Below, piece after piece: positions 37,840 to 46,836 of a stretch of DNA of 64,000 nt. Positions within the stretch are counted from its first letter, which is position 1, and each line of letters begins with the position of its first letter. The notes under the pieces were generated by a model that worked only from the letters and a program-made list of their open reading frames with translations, was not told the origin of the DNA and ran no database searches. The position numbers and the translations under genes were made by a program. This DNA is from Niabella soli DSM 19437 (GTDB lineage: Bacteria; Bacteroidota; Bacteroidia; Chitinophagales; Chitinophagaceae): the NCBI RefSeq assembly GCF_000243115.2, contig NZ_CP007035.1:4092001-4156000 (forward strand), given 5' to 3'.

Positions 37840-39489
37840 ATGCAAAGAATAGTTTTAAAAGTTCACCCGAAAGATAATGTTATTGTAGCCCTGCAGGACC
37901 TTGAGAAAGGCCAGGAGGTTACTTACGATGGTAAATCATACGTTTTGGTTGAGGATATCCCCGCAAAGCATAAGTTTTTTATGAACGACATGCAGGCCGG
38001 CGATGAAATCATTATGTATGGCGTGTTGGTTGGCAAAGCCCAGGAGTTCATACCTGCGGGCGGGCGTATGACCACTGCCAATACCAAACATGCCGCCGAT
38101 CCTTTTGAATACCGGCCCTATCATTACACCTGGACGCCCCCGGATGTTTCCCGGTTCAAAGACCGAACGTTTAACGGCTATCACCGTGCCGACGGAAAGG
38201 TAGGAACGGCTAACTACTGGCTGTTCATGCCTACTGTTTTCTGCGAGAACCGGAACCTGGATGTCATCCGCGAAGCGTTGCACAATGAATTAGGCTATGC
38301 CGTAACAAGCAAGTATAAAAAATATACCCACCATTTGGTTGAGGCCTTTAAAAATAACGAGGATCTTTCCAACCTGACACTCAATGCACTTCCTGCCGGA
38401 GCAGGTAATGATGGAGGGCGTTTATTTAAAAATATAGATGGTATTAAATTCCTGAATCACCAGGGAGGTTGCGGCGGTACCCGCCAGGATGCCGGAACCT
38501 TGAGTAAATTACTGGCCGCTTATGCGGATCATCCCAACGTGGCGGGGGTTACGATCCTGAGCCTGGGTTGTCAGAACCTGCAGACCAAACAATTACTGGA
38601 AGATATTAAATTAAGAAACCCTTCTTTTGATAAACCGTTGCTGGTTTTTGAACAACAGCAATCACAAAGCGAAGAGCAGTTGGTAAGTGACGCTATTCGC
38701 AAAACATTTGAAGGGTTGATTGAAGCAAATAAAATAGAGCGGCAACCCGCTCCGCTGACGGCATTGACAGTAGGTGTTAAATGTGGCGGCAGCGATGGGT
38801 TCAGTGGTATCAGCGCCAACCCGGCGGTAGGTTATACCAGCGATCTTTTGGCTGCACTGGGCGCAAAAGTATTGCTGGCGGAATTCCCGGAATTATGCGG
38901 GGCAGAACAACAACTGATCGACCGCACCATTGATGAAGCGGCGGCACGTAAATTCATTCACTTAATGACCACTTACAACGACCAGGCCATAAGCGTGGGA
39001 TCGGGATTTTTCATGAATCCTTCCCCCGGTAATATAAAAGACGGACTGATTACGGATGCTATTAAGAGTACAGGGGCTGCAAAAAAAGGCGGCACCTCAC
39101 CCGTAGTGGACGTGTTGGATTACACGGAACCGGCTTCCAAACCGGGTTTGAGCCTGGTGTGCACACCGGGTAATGATGTGGAAGCCACCACCGGGAAAGC
39201 AGCATCCGGCGCCACACTCATTTTGTTTACAACAGGATTGGGTACGCCTACCGGCAACCCGGTTTGCCCAACCATTAAATTGGCCACTAATTCGTCTCTT
39301 GCGCGCAGGATGAGTGATATCATAGATATCAACACCGGAGGTATCATTGATGGAGAAAAAACAATTGAAGAAATGGGCGAAGAAATACTGGAGTATTGCA
39401 TCAAAGCCGCCAGTGGTGAAGTAATTCCCAAAGCAGTATTATTAAATCAGGATGACTTTATCCCCTGGAAAAGAGGCGTAAGTCTGTAG
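37840..39489 (+). CDS. uxaA: altronate dehydratase
   Basis: The 549-residue enzyme dehydrates D-altronate to 2-keto-3-deoxygluconate (KDG). An N-terminal SAF domain (about 1-75, VKVHP-like start, EDIPAKHKF) is followed by the large UxaA/GarD core with VGTANYW, NHQGGCGGT and the Cys-containing SLGCQN and GVKCGGSDGFSG segments that suit an iron site. Length is slightly above E. coli UxaA, owing to a linker of about 40 residues after the SAF domain. Start codon 1 bp after the uxaB stop. Confidence 0.95.
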   Translation: MQRIVLKVHPKDNVIVALQDLEKGQEVTYDGKSYVLVEDIPAKHKFFMNDMQAGDEIIMYGVLVGKAQEFIPAGGRMTTANTKHAADPFEYRPYHYTWTPPDVSRFKDRTFNGYHRADGKVGTANYWLFMPTVFCENRNLDVIREALHNELGYAVTSKYKKYTHHLVEAFKNNEDLSNLTLNALPAGAGNDGGRLFKNIDGIKFLNHQGGCGGTRQDAGTLSKLLAAYADHPNVAGVTILSLGCQNLQTKQLLEDIKLRNPSFDKPLLVFEQQQSQSEEQLVSDAIRKTFEGLIEANKIERQPAPLTALTVGVKCGGSDGFSGISANPAVGYTSDLLAALGAKVLLAEFPELCGAEQQLIDRTIDEAAARKFIHLMTTYNDQAISVGSGFFMNPSPGNIKDGLITDAIKSTGAAKKGGTSPVVDVLDYTEPASKPGLSLVCTPGNDVEATTGKAASGATLILFTTGLGTPTGNPVCPTIKLATNSSLARRMSDIIDINTGGIIDGEKTIEEMGEEILEYCIKAASGEVIPKAVLLNQDDFIPWKRGVSL

Positions 39490-39506
39490 AAATTTTTATT
39501 GAACCG

Positions 39507-39591
39507 GCTGTAGTGCCGCTAATTGCTCTGTTGGAGCTTGTCCCGCTGAAAGCGGGATCGCACTCCGATAGCTATCGGAATCAGCTACAGC
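39507..39591 (+). other. multi-hairpin intergenic element between uxaA and uxaC
   Basis: GCTGTAG (39507-39513) pairs with CTACAGC (39585-39591), enclosing two inner structures: TCCCGCT-GAA-AGCGGGA (39541-39557) and the perfect palindrome TCCGATAGCTATCGGA (39563-39578). GGAG/CTCC can extend the first. It could act as a processing site or an attenuator in the uxa transcript, or be a REP-like repeat. There is no T-tract, so a simple terminator is unlikely. Confidence 0.55.
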
Positions 39592-39612
39592 ATATAAACC
39601 AGTCAGCAGGAA

Positions 39613-41028
39613 ATGAAACAGTTTTTAGACGACAACTTCTTATTGGAAACAAAAACAGCGGAGCGCCTCTTTCACGATTATGCCAAACAGATGCCCATAA
39701 TCGATTATCACTGCCACCTCCCGCCGCAGCAGATAGCGGAGGACGCGCAATTTAAAAATATTACCCAGGCATGGCTCTATGGCGATCACTATAAGTGGCG
39801 GGCTATGCGCACGCATGGAGTTAACGAGCGTTATGTCACCGGCGATGCAACGGATGAAGAGAAATTTCTGAAATGGGCGGAAACGGTTCCGTACACCATG
39901 CGGAATCCGCTGTACCATTGGACGCACCTGGAATTGAAACGCTATTTTGGCATTGACGAAATTTTAAACGGAAATACCGGCGCGGCTGTTTACAAAGAAG
40001 TTTCTGATAAGATCAGTAGCAAGGAATACAGCGTACGCAACCTGCTGCGCAACATGAATGTGAAAGTGGTTTGTACCACAGATGATCCGGCAGATACACT
40101 GGAGTTTCACCAACAGATCAAAGCGGATGGTTTTGAGATACCCGTTTACCCCGCCTTTCGCCCGGATAATGCCATGAATGTTTCGGCACCGGAAACCTTC
40201 GCCGCTTATGTTAAAAAGTTAGAAGCAGTGGCGAATGTTTCCATCAGCGATCTGGATACCTACCTCCAGGCTTTAAAGAGCCGCCATGATTTCTTTGCGG
40301 AAATGGGTGGTTCGGTATCGGATCACGGACTGGAATATATTGATGCGGCGGATTATACGGAAGCGGAGATCCGAGCTATATTTAGTAAGATCTTTAGCGG
40401 TAAGGCGCTGAATGCAGAAGAACAAGTGCAATTCAGATCGGCTATGCTGGTGTGGTTTGCCGAATGGGATCATGAGAAAGGATGGGTACAGCAATACCAC
40501 GTTGGAGCCTTGCGCAACAACAATTCGCGCCTGCTGGCAAAATTAGGTCCGGATACCGGCTGGGATTCTATCGGGGACTTCCCGCAGGGCAGGGCCTTGT
40601 CAAAATTCCTGAACGGACTGGAAAAGAACAACCGTTTGGCAAAAACCATCCTGTATAATCTGAACCCTGCCGACAATGAGTTGTTTGCAACGATGGCGGG
40701 TAACTTTAATGATGGTACCGTTGCAGGAAAAGTGCAGTGGGGCTCCGGATGGTGGTTCCTGGATCAGAAGAACGGTATGATCGATCAGATGAACGCTTTA
40801 TCCAATATGGGACTGATCAGCCATTTTGTGGGGATGCTCACCGATTCCAGGAGCTTTCTTTCGTTCCCGCGGCATGAATATTTCAGAAGAATATTGTGTA
40901 ATTTGTTTGGAAACGATATCGAAAATGGCGAACTTCCGGGCGATATAGAATGGACGGGAAAAATTGTCCGGGATATCTGTTTTAACAATGCCAACGAATA
41001 TTTTGGATTTGGGGCAGCGAACAGTTAA
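39613..41028 (+). CDS. uxaC: uronate isomerase
   Basis: The 471-residue cytoplasmic enzyme interconverts D-galacturonate and D-tagaturonate (and D-glucuronate and D-fructuronate). It belongs to the amidohydrolase superfamily: metal-ligand His pair in DYHCHLPP (H33, H35), MNVKVVCTTDDPAD, and the late GMLTDSRSFLSFPRHEYFRR segment typical of UxaC. Length matches E. coli UxaC. It is the entry step for saturated galacturonate released by the GH28 enzymes. Confidence 0.96.
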   Translation: MKQFLDDNFLLETKTAERLFHDYAKQMPIIDYHCHLPPQQIAEDAQFKNITQAWLYGDHYKWRAMRTHGVNERYVTGDATDEEKFLKWAETVPYTMRNPLYHWTHLELKRYFGIDEILNGNTGAAVYKEVSDKISSKEYSVRNLLRNMNVKVVCTTDDPADTLEFHQQIKADGFEIPVYPAFRPDNAMNVSAPETFAAYVKKLEAVANVSISDLDTYLQALKSRHDFFAEMGGSVSDHGLEYIDAADYTEAEIRAIFSKIFSGKALNAEEQVQFRSAMLVWFAEWDHEKGWVQQYHVGALRNNNSRLLAKLGPDTGWDSIGDFPQGRALSKFLNGLEKNNRLAKTILYNLNPADNELFATMAGNFNDGTVAGKVQWGSGWWFLDQKNGMIDQMNALSNMGLISHFVGMLTDSRSFLSFPRHEYFRRILCNLFGNDIENGELPGDIEWTGKIVRDICFNNANEYFGFGAANS

Positions 41029-41035
41029 TAGATAA

Positions 41036-41090
41036 TAGCTCATAGTTCATGGGCTATGAACCATGAACTATAAACAATGAACTATAAATA
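41036..41090. repeat. phrase-like repeats before kduD
   Basis: The gap between uxaC and kduD is made of variations on ATGAACTATAA, including CTATGAACCATGAACTATAA, also found near 4074-4093. No hairpin with a T-tract is visible. The gap after kduD (41853-41903) is similar low-complexity sequence (AATTAGAAATAAGAAAT). Confidence 0.7.
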
Positions 41091-41099
41091 AAAGAAAGG

Positions 41100-41852
41100 A
41101 TGTTTGATCTTACAGGAAAAACGGCTTTGGTTACCGGCGGCAACAAAGGGATTGGAAAGGGAATGGCGCTGGGACTGGCCCGGGCAGGTGCAGATATTAT
41201 CGTAGCGGCACGCAGTGTAGAAGCGGGTTCTGAAATTGAAACCGAAGTAAAAAAACTGGGCAGAAATTTTAAATACTATAAAATGGACGCTTCGGACCGG
41301 GAAAATGTATATGCTTTTATAAAGCAGGTACTGGCGGAAAATGAACGGATCGATATCCTGATCAATAACGCGGGTACCATTATGCGGAAACCGGCGGCCG
41401 AGCACCCCGATGCATATTGGGATAGCGTGCTTTCCATTAACCTGGATACGCCTTTTATTTTAGCGCGGGAATTGGGCAGGCACATGATTGGCAATGGGTC
41501 GGGCAAGATCATTTTTACCTGCTCCCTGTTAAGTTTCCAGGGCGGTATTAATGTACCCGGCTATGCAGCCAGCAAGGGTGCGTTGAGCAGCCTGGTAAAG
41601 GCGTTGGCCAATGAATGGGCATCAAAAGGGGTAAATGTGAACGGCATTGCTCCGGGGTACATTGCTACGGACAATACGCAGGCCCTGCGGGATGATCCCG
41701 ACCGTAGCAAATCGATCCTGGACCGCATTCCGGCAGCCCGCTGGGGCACCCCGGAAGATTTTGCGGGTCCCGCTGTGTTTTTGGCATCGGATGCCGGCAG
41801 TTATGTGCACGGAACGATCCTGACGGTGGACGGTGGATGGATGGGGCGGTAG
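41100..41852 (+). CDS. kduD: 2-dehydro-3-deoxy-D-gluconate 5-dehydrogenase
   Basis: A 250-residue short-chain dehydrogenase: cofactor motif TGGNKGIGKG (12-21), NNAG (89-92), catalytic Ser142, Tyr155 and Lys159 (YAASK). The sequence has the KduD-type start MFDLTGKTALVTG and a C-terminal LTVDGGWMGR. KduD reduces 2,5-diketo-3-deoxygluconate to KDG, the last step for unsaturated uronates. kduI next door supports the call. Confidence 0.93.
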   Translation: MFDLTGKTALVTGGNKGIGKGMALGLARAGADIIVAARSVEAGSEIETEVKKLGRNFKYYKMDASDRENVYAFIKQVLAENERIDILINNAGTIMRKPAAEHPDAYWDSVLSINLDTPFILARELGRHMIGNGSGKIIFTCSLLSFQGGINVPGYAASKGALSSLVKALANEWASKGVNVNGIAPGYIATDNTQALRDDPDRSKSILDRIPAARWGTPEDFAGPAVFLASDAGSYVHGTILTVDGGWMGR

Positions 41853-41903
41853 GAATGTAAAATGTAGCATAAAGAATTAGAAATAATAAATTAGAAATAA
41901 GAA

Positions 41904-42734
41904 ATGGAACTACGTTATGAGCACAGTCCGGCGGAAACAAAAACAATGACCACGGAACAGTTGCGCGAAAGTTTTTTAGTAGAGAACCTGATGCAACAGG
42001 ATAAACTGACATTAGTGTACAGCATTTACGACCGCCTGATCGTGGGAGGCGTAAAACCCGTTGCAAAGGCAGTTGTATTAAAAAATGAAGAGGAATTAAA
42101 GTCGGAATTTTTCCTGCAGCGCAGGGAAATGGGGGTGATCAATGTGGGGGGCAATGGCGTTATAACGGTTGATGGTAAAAAATATGCCCTGGGTAAAAAA
42201 GATTGCCTGTATATAGGACGGGGTGCAAAAAAAGTAAGCTTTAGCAGCGCCGGGAAAAAAGCTCCCGCGTTGTTTTATATTTTATCCGCGCCGGCTCATA
42301 AAGAATATCCCACTACAAAATATACCAAGGAGCAGGCAACGCCGGTGAGCCTGGGCGATATTACAACATCGAACAAAAGAACCATATATAAGTATATTCA
42401 CGAAGATGGAGTCCAGAGCTGCCAGTTGGTGATGGGACTTACCGTTTTGGAAACAGGTTGCGTATGGAATTCTGTGCCGCCGCATACTCATACCCGTAGA
42501 ACGGAAATTTATTATTATTTTGACTTGCCGGAAGACCAGCGCCTGTTTCACATGATGGGTGAACCGCAGCAAACGCGCCATATTATCATGAAGAATAACG
42601 AAGCGGTTATTTCTCCGCCCTGGAGCATGCACTTCGGTTGCGGCACCTCCAACTATGGATTTATCTGGGGTATGGCAGGAGAGAATAAGCAGTATACGGA
42701 TATGGATCCCGCGCCGGTACCAACATTGCAATAG
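41904..42734 (+). CDS. kduI: 5-dehydro-4-deoxy-D-glucuronate isomerase
   Basis: The 276-residue cupin-fold enzyme converts 5-keto-4-deoxyuronate to 2,5-diketo-3-deoxygluconate. Zinc ligands are visible: H194 and H196 (PPHTHTRR), E201 (TEIYYYF) and H243 (WSMHFG), matching E. coli KduI spacing. Length is normal. The TAG stop codon sits inside the first unit of the ATAGTCA repeat that fills the next gap. Confidence 0.96.
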   Translation: MELRYEHSPAETKTMTTEQLRESFLVENLMQQDKLTLVYSIYDRLIVGGVKPVAKAVVLKNEEELKSEFFLQRREMGVINVGGNGVITVDGKKYALGKKDCLYIGRGAKKVSFSSAGKKAPALFYILSAPAHKEYPTTKYTKEQATPVSLGDITTSNKRTIYKYIHEDGVQSCQLVMGLTVLETGCVWNSVPPHTHTRRTEIYYYFDLPEDQRLFHMMGEPQQTRHIIMKNNEAVISPPWSMHFGCGTSNYGFIWGMAGENKQYTDMDPAPVPTLQ

Positions 42735-42835
42735 TCAATAGTCAATGGTGAATAGTCAATGGTGAATGAAAAACCATTGATTCAAGAACTATTGATTTTC
42801 AAATTTTCAAATTATCGAATTTTCAAATTAATTAA
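42735..42835. repeat. phrase-like repeats between kduI and kdgK
   Basis: AATAGTCAATGGTGAAT-type units occur about three times (42731-42768), followed by TTTTCAAATTTTCAAATTA-type units. The first type matches 3944-3969. The repeats reach into the kduI stop codon. No promoter or terminator recognised. Confidence 0.75.
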
Positions 42836-43861
42836 ATGTCTAAAAAGATTGTTACACTCGGAGAAATAATGTTACGCCTGTCTACTCCCGGCTTTGAACG
42901 TTTTGTTCAGGCCGACTCTTTTGATGTTACCTATGGTGGCGGAGAAGCGAACGTGGCGGTGGCGCTTTGCAATTATGGGTTGAACGGATCGTTTGTTTCA
43001 AAAGTACCGGACAATGCAATTGGCCAGGCCGCCATCAATCATTTAAGACGCTATGGCGTAAATACCGATTTTGTAGCACGCGGCGGCGAACGTTTGGGGA
43101 TCTACTTCCTGGAAACCGGTGCTTCCATGCGCGCTTCACAGGTGATCTACGACCGCGCAGGTGCGGCCATTGCGGAAGCGGATGCCGGTGAATTTGATTT
43201 TGATAAAATACTGGAAGGGGCAGATTGGTTTCATACTACCGGTATTACACCAGCGCTGAGTGATAAAGCAGCCGCATTAACCGAAGCAGCGTTGAAAGCG
43301 GCAAAGGCGAAGGGGATTACCACCAGCATCGATCTGAACTACCGTAAAAAATTATGGAGCAAGGAAAAAGCCCGCGAAGTGATGAGCGAGCTGTGTAAAT
43401 ATGTAGACGTATGCATCGGGAACGAAGAAGATGCGGAAACCACATTGGGTTTTAAGGCAAAAGATACGGATATCACCAAAGGAGAACTGAACCTGGAAGG
43501 GTATAAAGATGTGATCCGGCAGATGAAAGAAAAATTCAATTTTAAATACATCGCCTCTTCTTTACGCGAAAGTTATAGCGCCAGTGATAATGGCTGGAGC
43601 GCCCTGGTATCGGATGGTTCCGAGTTCTACCATACCAAAAAATATAATGTGCGTATTGTAGACCGTGTAGGCAGTGGCGACAGCTTTGCCAGCGGGTTGA
43701 TTTATGGCCTGGTTACCGGTATGAGCATGGCGGACGCCGCAGAATTCGGTGTAGCGGCCTCTGCATTAAAGCATACCATACCCGGCGATTTAAATCATGC
43801 CACTTTAAGCGATGTAAAAGGACTGATGAAAGGGGATGCCAGCGGACGCGTACAACGCTAA
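42836..43861 (+). CDS. kdgK: 2-keto-3-deoxygluconate kinase
   Basis: A 341-residue PfkB-family sugar kinase: substrate-binding motif VTYGGGEANVAVAL (31-44) and the catalytic DRVGSGDSFASGLIYG (Asp282). In this context it phosphorylates KDG to KDPG, joining the UxaABC and KduID branches. Family alone would allow other sugar-acid substrates; the neighbours make KDG very likely. Confidence 0.93.
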   Translation: MSKKIVTLGEIMLRLSTPGFERFVQADSFDVTYGGGEANVAVALCNYGLNGSFVSKVPDNAIGQAAINHLRRYGVNTDFVARGGERLGIYFLETGASMRASQVIYDRAGAAIAEADAGEFDFDKILEGADWFHTTGITPALSDKAAALTEAALKAAKAKGITTSIDLNYRKKLWSKEKAREVMSELCKYVDVCIGNEEDAETTLGFKAKDTDITKGELNLEGYKDVIRQMKEKFNFKYIASSLRESYSASDNGWSALVSDGSEFYHTKKYNVRIVDRVGSGDSFASGLIYGLVTGMSMADAAEFGVAASALKHTIPGDLNHATLSDVKGLMKGDASGRVQR

Positions 43862-43906
43862 CGAATCTTAAATTCCACATTCCTTATTTTACATTTTACA
43901 TTCCCC

Positions 43907-44359
43907 ATGGTAATAGATACTTTACATAACGCAGCCCGCTACGAAAGCCTGCACCCCTTGTTTAAAAAGGCGTTGGACTATATGCGTCAGACAGACCTTT
44001 TAAACACGGCAGCCGGCACTTACAGCGTAGAGGAAAATACGATCAAAGCAATTATATCCGAAGCGCCCGGCAAAAAGCAGGAAACAGCCCTGGAAAAGTT
44101 TGAATGCCACAACCGGTTTATTGATATCCAGTATGTGATCAGCGGCACCGAACAGATGGGCTGGAAGCCCCGTCCCGATTGCAAAACACCCAACGGTGAT
44201 TATAACCCTGAAAAGGATGTGCAGTTTTTTAAAGAGATGCCGGATCTATATTTTACACTGCATCCGGGGCAGTTTGTCATCTTCTTTCCCGAGGATGTGC
44301 ACGCGCCTATGATTGGCGATGGGATCATTAAAAAATTAGTAATGAAAATAGCTTTATAA
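43907..44359 (+). CDS. YhcH/YjgK/YiaL family protein
   Basis: A 150-residue cupin-like protein with the family segments KKQETALEKFECHNRFIDIQYVISG, EKDVQFF and PGQFVIFFPEDVHAPMI. His and Glu residues in these segments would bind a metal. Relatives include NanQ-type anomerases and EbgC. The gene is 1 bp before the KDPG aldolase gene, so it takes part in this pathway, perhaps as an anomerase or ring-opening helper for uronates (inference). Confidence 0.9.
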   Translation: MVIDTLHNAARYESLHPLFKKALDYMRQTDLLNTAAGTYSVEENTIKAIISEAPGKKQETALEKFECHNRFIDIQYVISGTEQMGWKPRPDCKTPNGDYNPEKDVQFFKEMPDLYFTLHPGQFVIFFPEDVHAPMIGDGIIKKLVMKIAL

Positions 44360-44360
44360 G

Positions 44361-45023
44361 ATGGCTGTACAACAAACAATAGATACGATTATTGAACAGG
44401 GGATGTTGCCCCTGTATTTTAACGCTGATGAAACCGTAAGCGTGGAGGTATTGCGCGCTTTATATAAAGCAGGCGTAAAAGCGGTTGAATATACCAACAG
44501 GGGCGAAGCTGCTTTTTCAAATTTTAAAAGGCTGGTAGAAGTCCGCAATAGCGAAATGAAAGGGTTATTGCTGGGTATCGGAACGGTTAAAAACCGCCAG
44601 GATGCCGACAATTATTTTAACGCTGGTGCGGATTTTTTTGTAAGCCCGGGATTTGTTCCGGAAATTGCAGCCTTTGCCATAGAAAAAAATATTTTTTATG
44701 CACCAGGTTGCATGACCCCTTCTGAAATAATCGCCGCTGAAAATGCAGGCGTTAAATTCATTAAACTGTTTCCCGGCGATATGCTGGGGCCAAAATACCT
44801 GACCACTATTAAAGATATTTTCCCTAAACTGTTATTTATGCCAACAGGCGGTGTTGATACTACAAAGGAAAGTATTGAAAGTTGGTTTAAAGCAGGAGTA
44901 TGCGCCGTGGGAATGGGAAGCAAACTGGTTAGTAAGCAATTGATGGCAGATAAAAATTATGGGGCTATTGAAACCGCTACCAGTGCTGTTTTGAAAACGA
45001 TTCACGAAATCAAAAATAATTAA
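44361..45023 (+). CDS. eda: KDPG/KHG aldolase
   Basis: A 220-residue class I aldolase that splits KDPG into pyruvate and glyceraldehyde-3-phosphate. The catalytic Glu43 (VEYTNRGE) with Arg47, and the Schiff-base Lys135 in FIKLFPGD, are present, and LLGIGTVKN matches the family's phosphate-binding loop region. Length is normal. It is the final step of the pectin pathway encoded here. Confidence 0.95.
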   Translation: MAVQQTIDTIIEQGMLPLYFNADETVSVEVLRALYKAGVKAVEYTNRGEAAFSNFKRLVEVRNSEMKGLLLGIGTVKNRQDADNYFNAGADFFVSPGFVPEIAAFAIEKNIFYAPGCMTPSEIIAAENAGVKFIKLFPGDMLGPKYLTTIKDIFPKLLFMPTGGVDTTKESIESWFKAGVCAVGMGSKLVSKQLMADKNYGAIETATSAVLKTIHEIKNN

Positions 45024-45029
45024 TAAAAA

Positions 45030-46400
45030 ATGCAGCAAGCCATAGGAAAATACAGGTGGACCATTTGCGCCTTATTGTTTTTTGCGACAACAGTAAATTA
45101 TTTGGACCGGCAGGTGTTAAGTTTATTAGCGCCACAGCTATCGCATGAGTTTGGATGGTCCAACAGTGATTATGGAGATATTACAGCGGTTTTCCAGTTT
45201 GTATATGCTATTTCAATGCTGTTTGCGGGAAGGCTGGTGGATAAACTCGGCACAAAATGGGGCTATGCATGGGCGCTGATCATATGGTCTATCGGCGCTA
45301 TTATGCATGCGGAATCTATAAATGTTGGTACAGGGTTGCAATCGATGCTGGGATGGGCAGGCCTGGCTGCGGTACCAGTATCGATCATTGGTTTTATGGC
45401 CGCACGTGCCGTATTAGGATTCGGGGAGTCCGGTAACTTTCCCGCCGCTATTAAAGCCACCGCAGAATACTTTCCAAAGAAGGAGCGTTCCCTGGCTACC
45501 GGTATTTTTAATTCCGGCTCCAATGTGGGTGCTATTTTAGCGCCGTTGACGGTGCCCTGGATTGCAAAGAACTGGGGTTGGTACACTGCTTTCTTATTTA
45601 TCGGTGCAATCGGCTTTATCTGGTTACTTTTTTGGTTTTATTTTTATGATACGCCGGCAAAGCAAAAAAGACTTTCTCCGGAAGAACTGGCCTATATCCA
45701 AAGTGATGAAGACGTAAAAGTAGACCAGAACGAAAGTTCGCAGGAAGCAACCAAAGTTCCCTGGTTTAAATTGCTGGGATACAAGCAAACCTGGTCTTTC
45801 GCCGTGGGCAAATTTCTTACAGACGGGGTATGGTGGTTTTATTTATTCTGGTTGCCTAAATACCTGGAAGCGCAGTATAATATTAAAGGCACCGAACTGG
45901 CATTGCCGCTGTTTGTTCTGTACAGCATGACTATGGTAGGCAGCATAGGGGGCGGATGGTTCCCGGTGTATTTTATACGCAAAGGATATCAGGCCTATGA
46001 TGGCCGTATGAAGGCGATGTTGCTCATTGCGGTCTTCCCATTAGTGGTATTGCTGGCGCAACCCCTGGGGCATATGGGCAGCTACTGGATGCCGGTATTG
46101 CTGATCGGCATCGGAGCTTCAGCGCACCAGGCCTGGAGCGCCAATATCTTTACTACGGTTTCTGATATGTTCCCTAAAAAAAGCGTGGCATCCGTTACCG
46201 GCATTGGCGGTATGGCTGGTGGCATGGGCGGCGTGTTGATTTCGCTAATAGCCGGAAAATTATTTGATTACTACCATGCGCTGGGTCATATAGAAACCGG
46301 ATACTCTATCCTGTTTACCTTTTGTGCATTGGCTTATCTGATAGCCTGGGTCATTATGAAAGCGCTGGTGCCAAAGTATAAGCCCATTACTGATTTGTAA
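45030..46400 (+). CDS. exuT: MFS hexuronate transporter (ExuT-like)
   Basis: A 456-residue major facilitator with about 12 membrane helices. The anion:cation symporter subfamily signatures are RWTICALLFFATTVNYLDRQVLSLLAPQL, LGFGESGNFPAAIKATAEYFPKKERSLATGIFNSGS and the C-terminal half GIGGMAGGMGG. This is the ExuT/GudP type that brings galacturonate or glucuronate across the inner membrane. It follows the aldolase gene after 6 bp and is followed by an intrinsic terminator. Confidence 0.93.
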   Translation: MQQAIGKYRWTICALLFFATTVNYLDRQVLSLLAPQLSHEFGWSNSDYGDITAVFQFVYAISMLFAGRLVDKLGTKWGYAWALIIWSIGAIMHAESINVGTGLQSMLGWAGLAAVPVSIIGFMAARAVLGFGESGNFPAAIKATAEYFPKKERSLATGIFNSGSNVGAILAPLTVPWIAKNWGWYTAFLFIGAIGFIWLLFWFYFYDTPAKQKRLSPEELAYIQSDEDVKVDQNESSQEATKVPWFKLLGYKQTWSFAVGKFLTDGVWWFYLFWLPKYLEAQYNIKGTELALPLFVLYSMTMVGSIGGGWFPVYFIRKGYQAYDGRMKAMLLIAVFPLVVLLAQPLGHMGSYWMPVLLIGIGASAHQAWSANIFTTVSDMFPKKSVASVTGIGGMAGGMGGVLISLIAGKLFDYYHALGHIETGYSILFTFCALAYLIAWVIMKALVPKYKPITDL

Positions 46401-46420
46401 TACGAATTTGAAATTAATTT

Positions 46421-46447
46421 ATCCCGGTACCTGCCGGGATCTTTTTT
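46421..46447 (+). terminator. intrinsic terminator after exuT
   Basis: ATCCCGG (46421-46427) pairs with CCGGGAT (46434-46440) around TACCTG, followed by C and six T. It would end the uxaC-kdu-exuT transcript, yet kdgF starts only 11 bp further, so kdgF depends on partial read-through or a promoter overlapping this site. Confidence 0.85.
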
Positions 46448-46457
46448 AATACTTATT

Positions 46458-46796
46458 ATGACACAACCTGTTTTTTGTAACGACGCATTAATAGAATGGA
46501 CCGATTTAGGCGAAGGCGTGAAAAGAAAAATAATGACCTGGGATGAACGCATTATGATCGTGAAAGTAGCATTTGAAAAGGGGAGTATCGGAACGGTACA
46601 TCAGCACATCCACACCCAGATGACCTTTATTGAAAGTGGGCGTTTTGAAGTGGAAATTGACGGGCAGAAACAGTTGCTTTCAAAGGGCGATGTATTCCGT
46701 ATTCCCGCCAATGCCCTGCACGGCGTGGTTTGTATGGAAGCCGGTGTTTTAATTGATGCGTTCAGTCCCATCCGGGAGGACTTTTTGACCTCCTAG
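46458..46796 (+). CDS. kdgF: KdgF-type cupin (unsaturated uronate ring opening)
   Basis: A 112-residue single-domain cupin. The metal-site residues of KdgF are present at the usual spacing: H48, H50 (TVHQHIH), Q54 and H88 (NALHGV). KdgF converts 4,5-unsaturated galacturonate to the linear 5-keto-4-deoxyuronate, feeding KduI. It fits the lyase/GH105 products made by this locus. Cytoplasmic; no signal peptide. Confidence 0.9.
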   Translation: MTQPVFCNDALIEWTDLGEGVKRKIMTWDERIMIVKVAFEKGSIGTVHQHIHTQMTFIESGRFEVEIDGQKQLLSKGDVFRIPANALHGVVCMEAGVLIDAFSPIREDFLTS

Positions 46797-46836
46797 AATA
46801 TTTTACCGGACGACCGTTTTGTTTTAATTTGCTGTA

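Noticed and set aside
39513-39755. 80-codon plus-strand frame overlapping the uxaC start
   Set aside because: It runs through the multi-hairpin element and out of frame into uxaC. It has no recognisable protein features.
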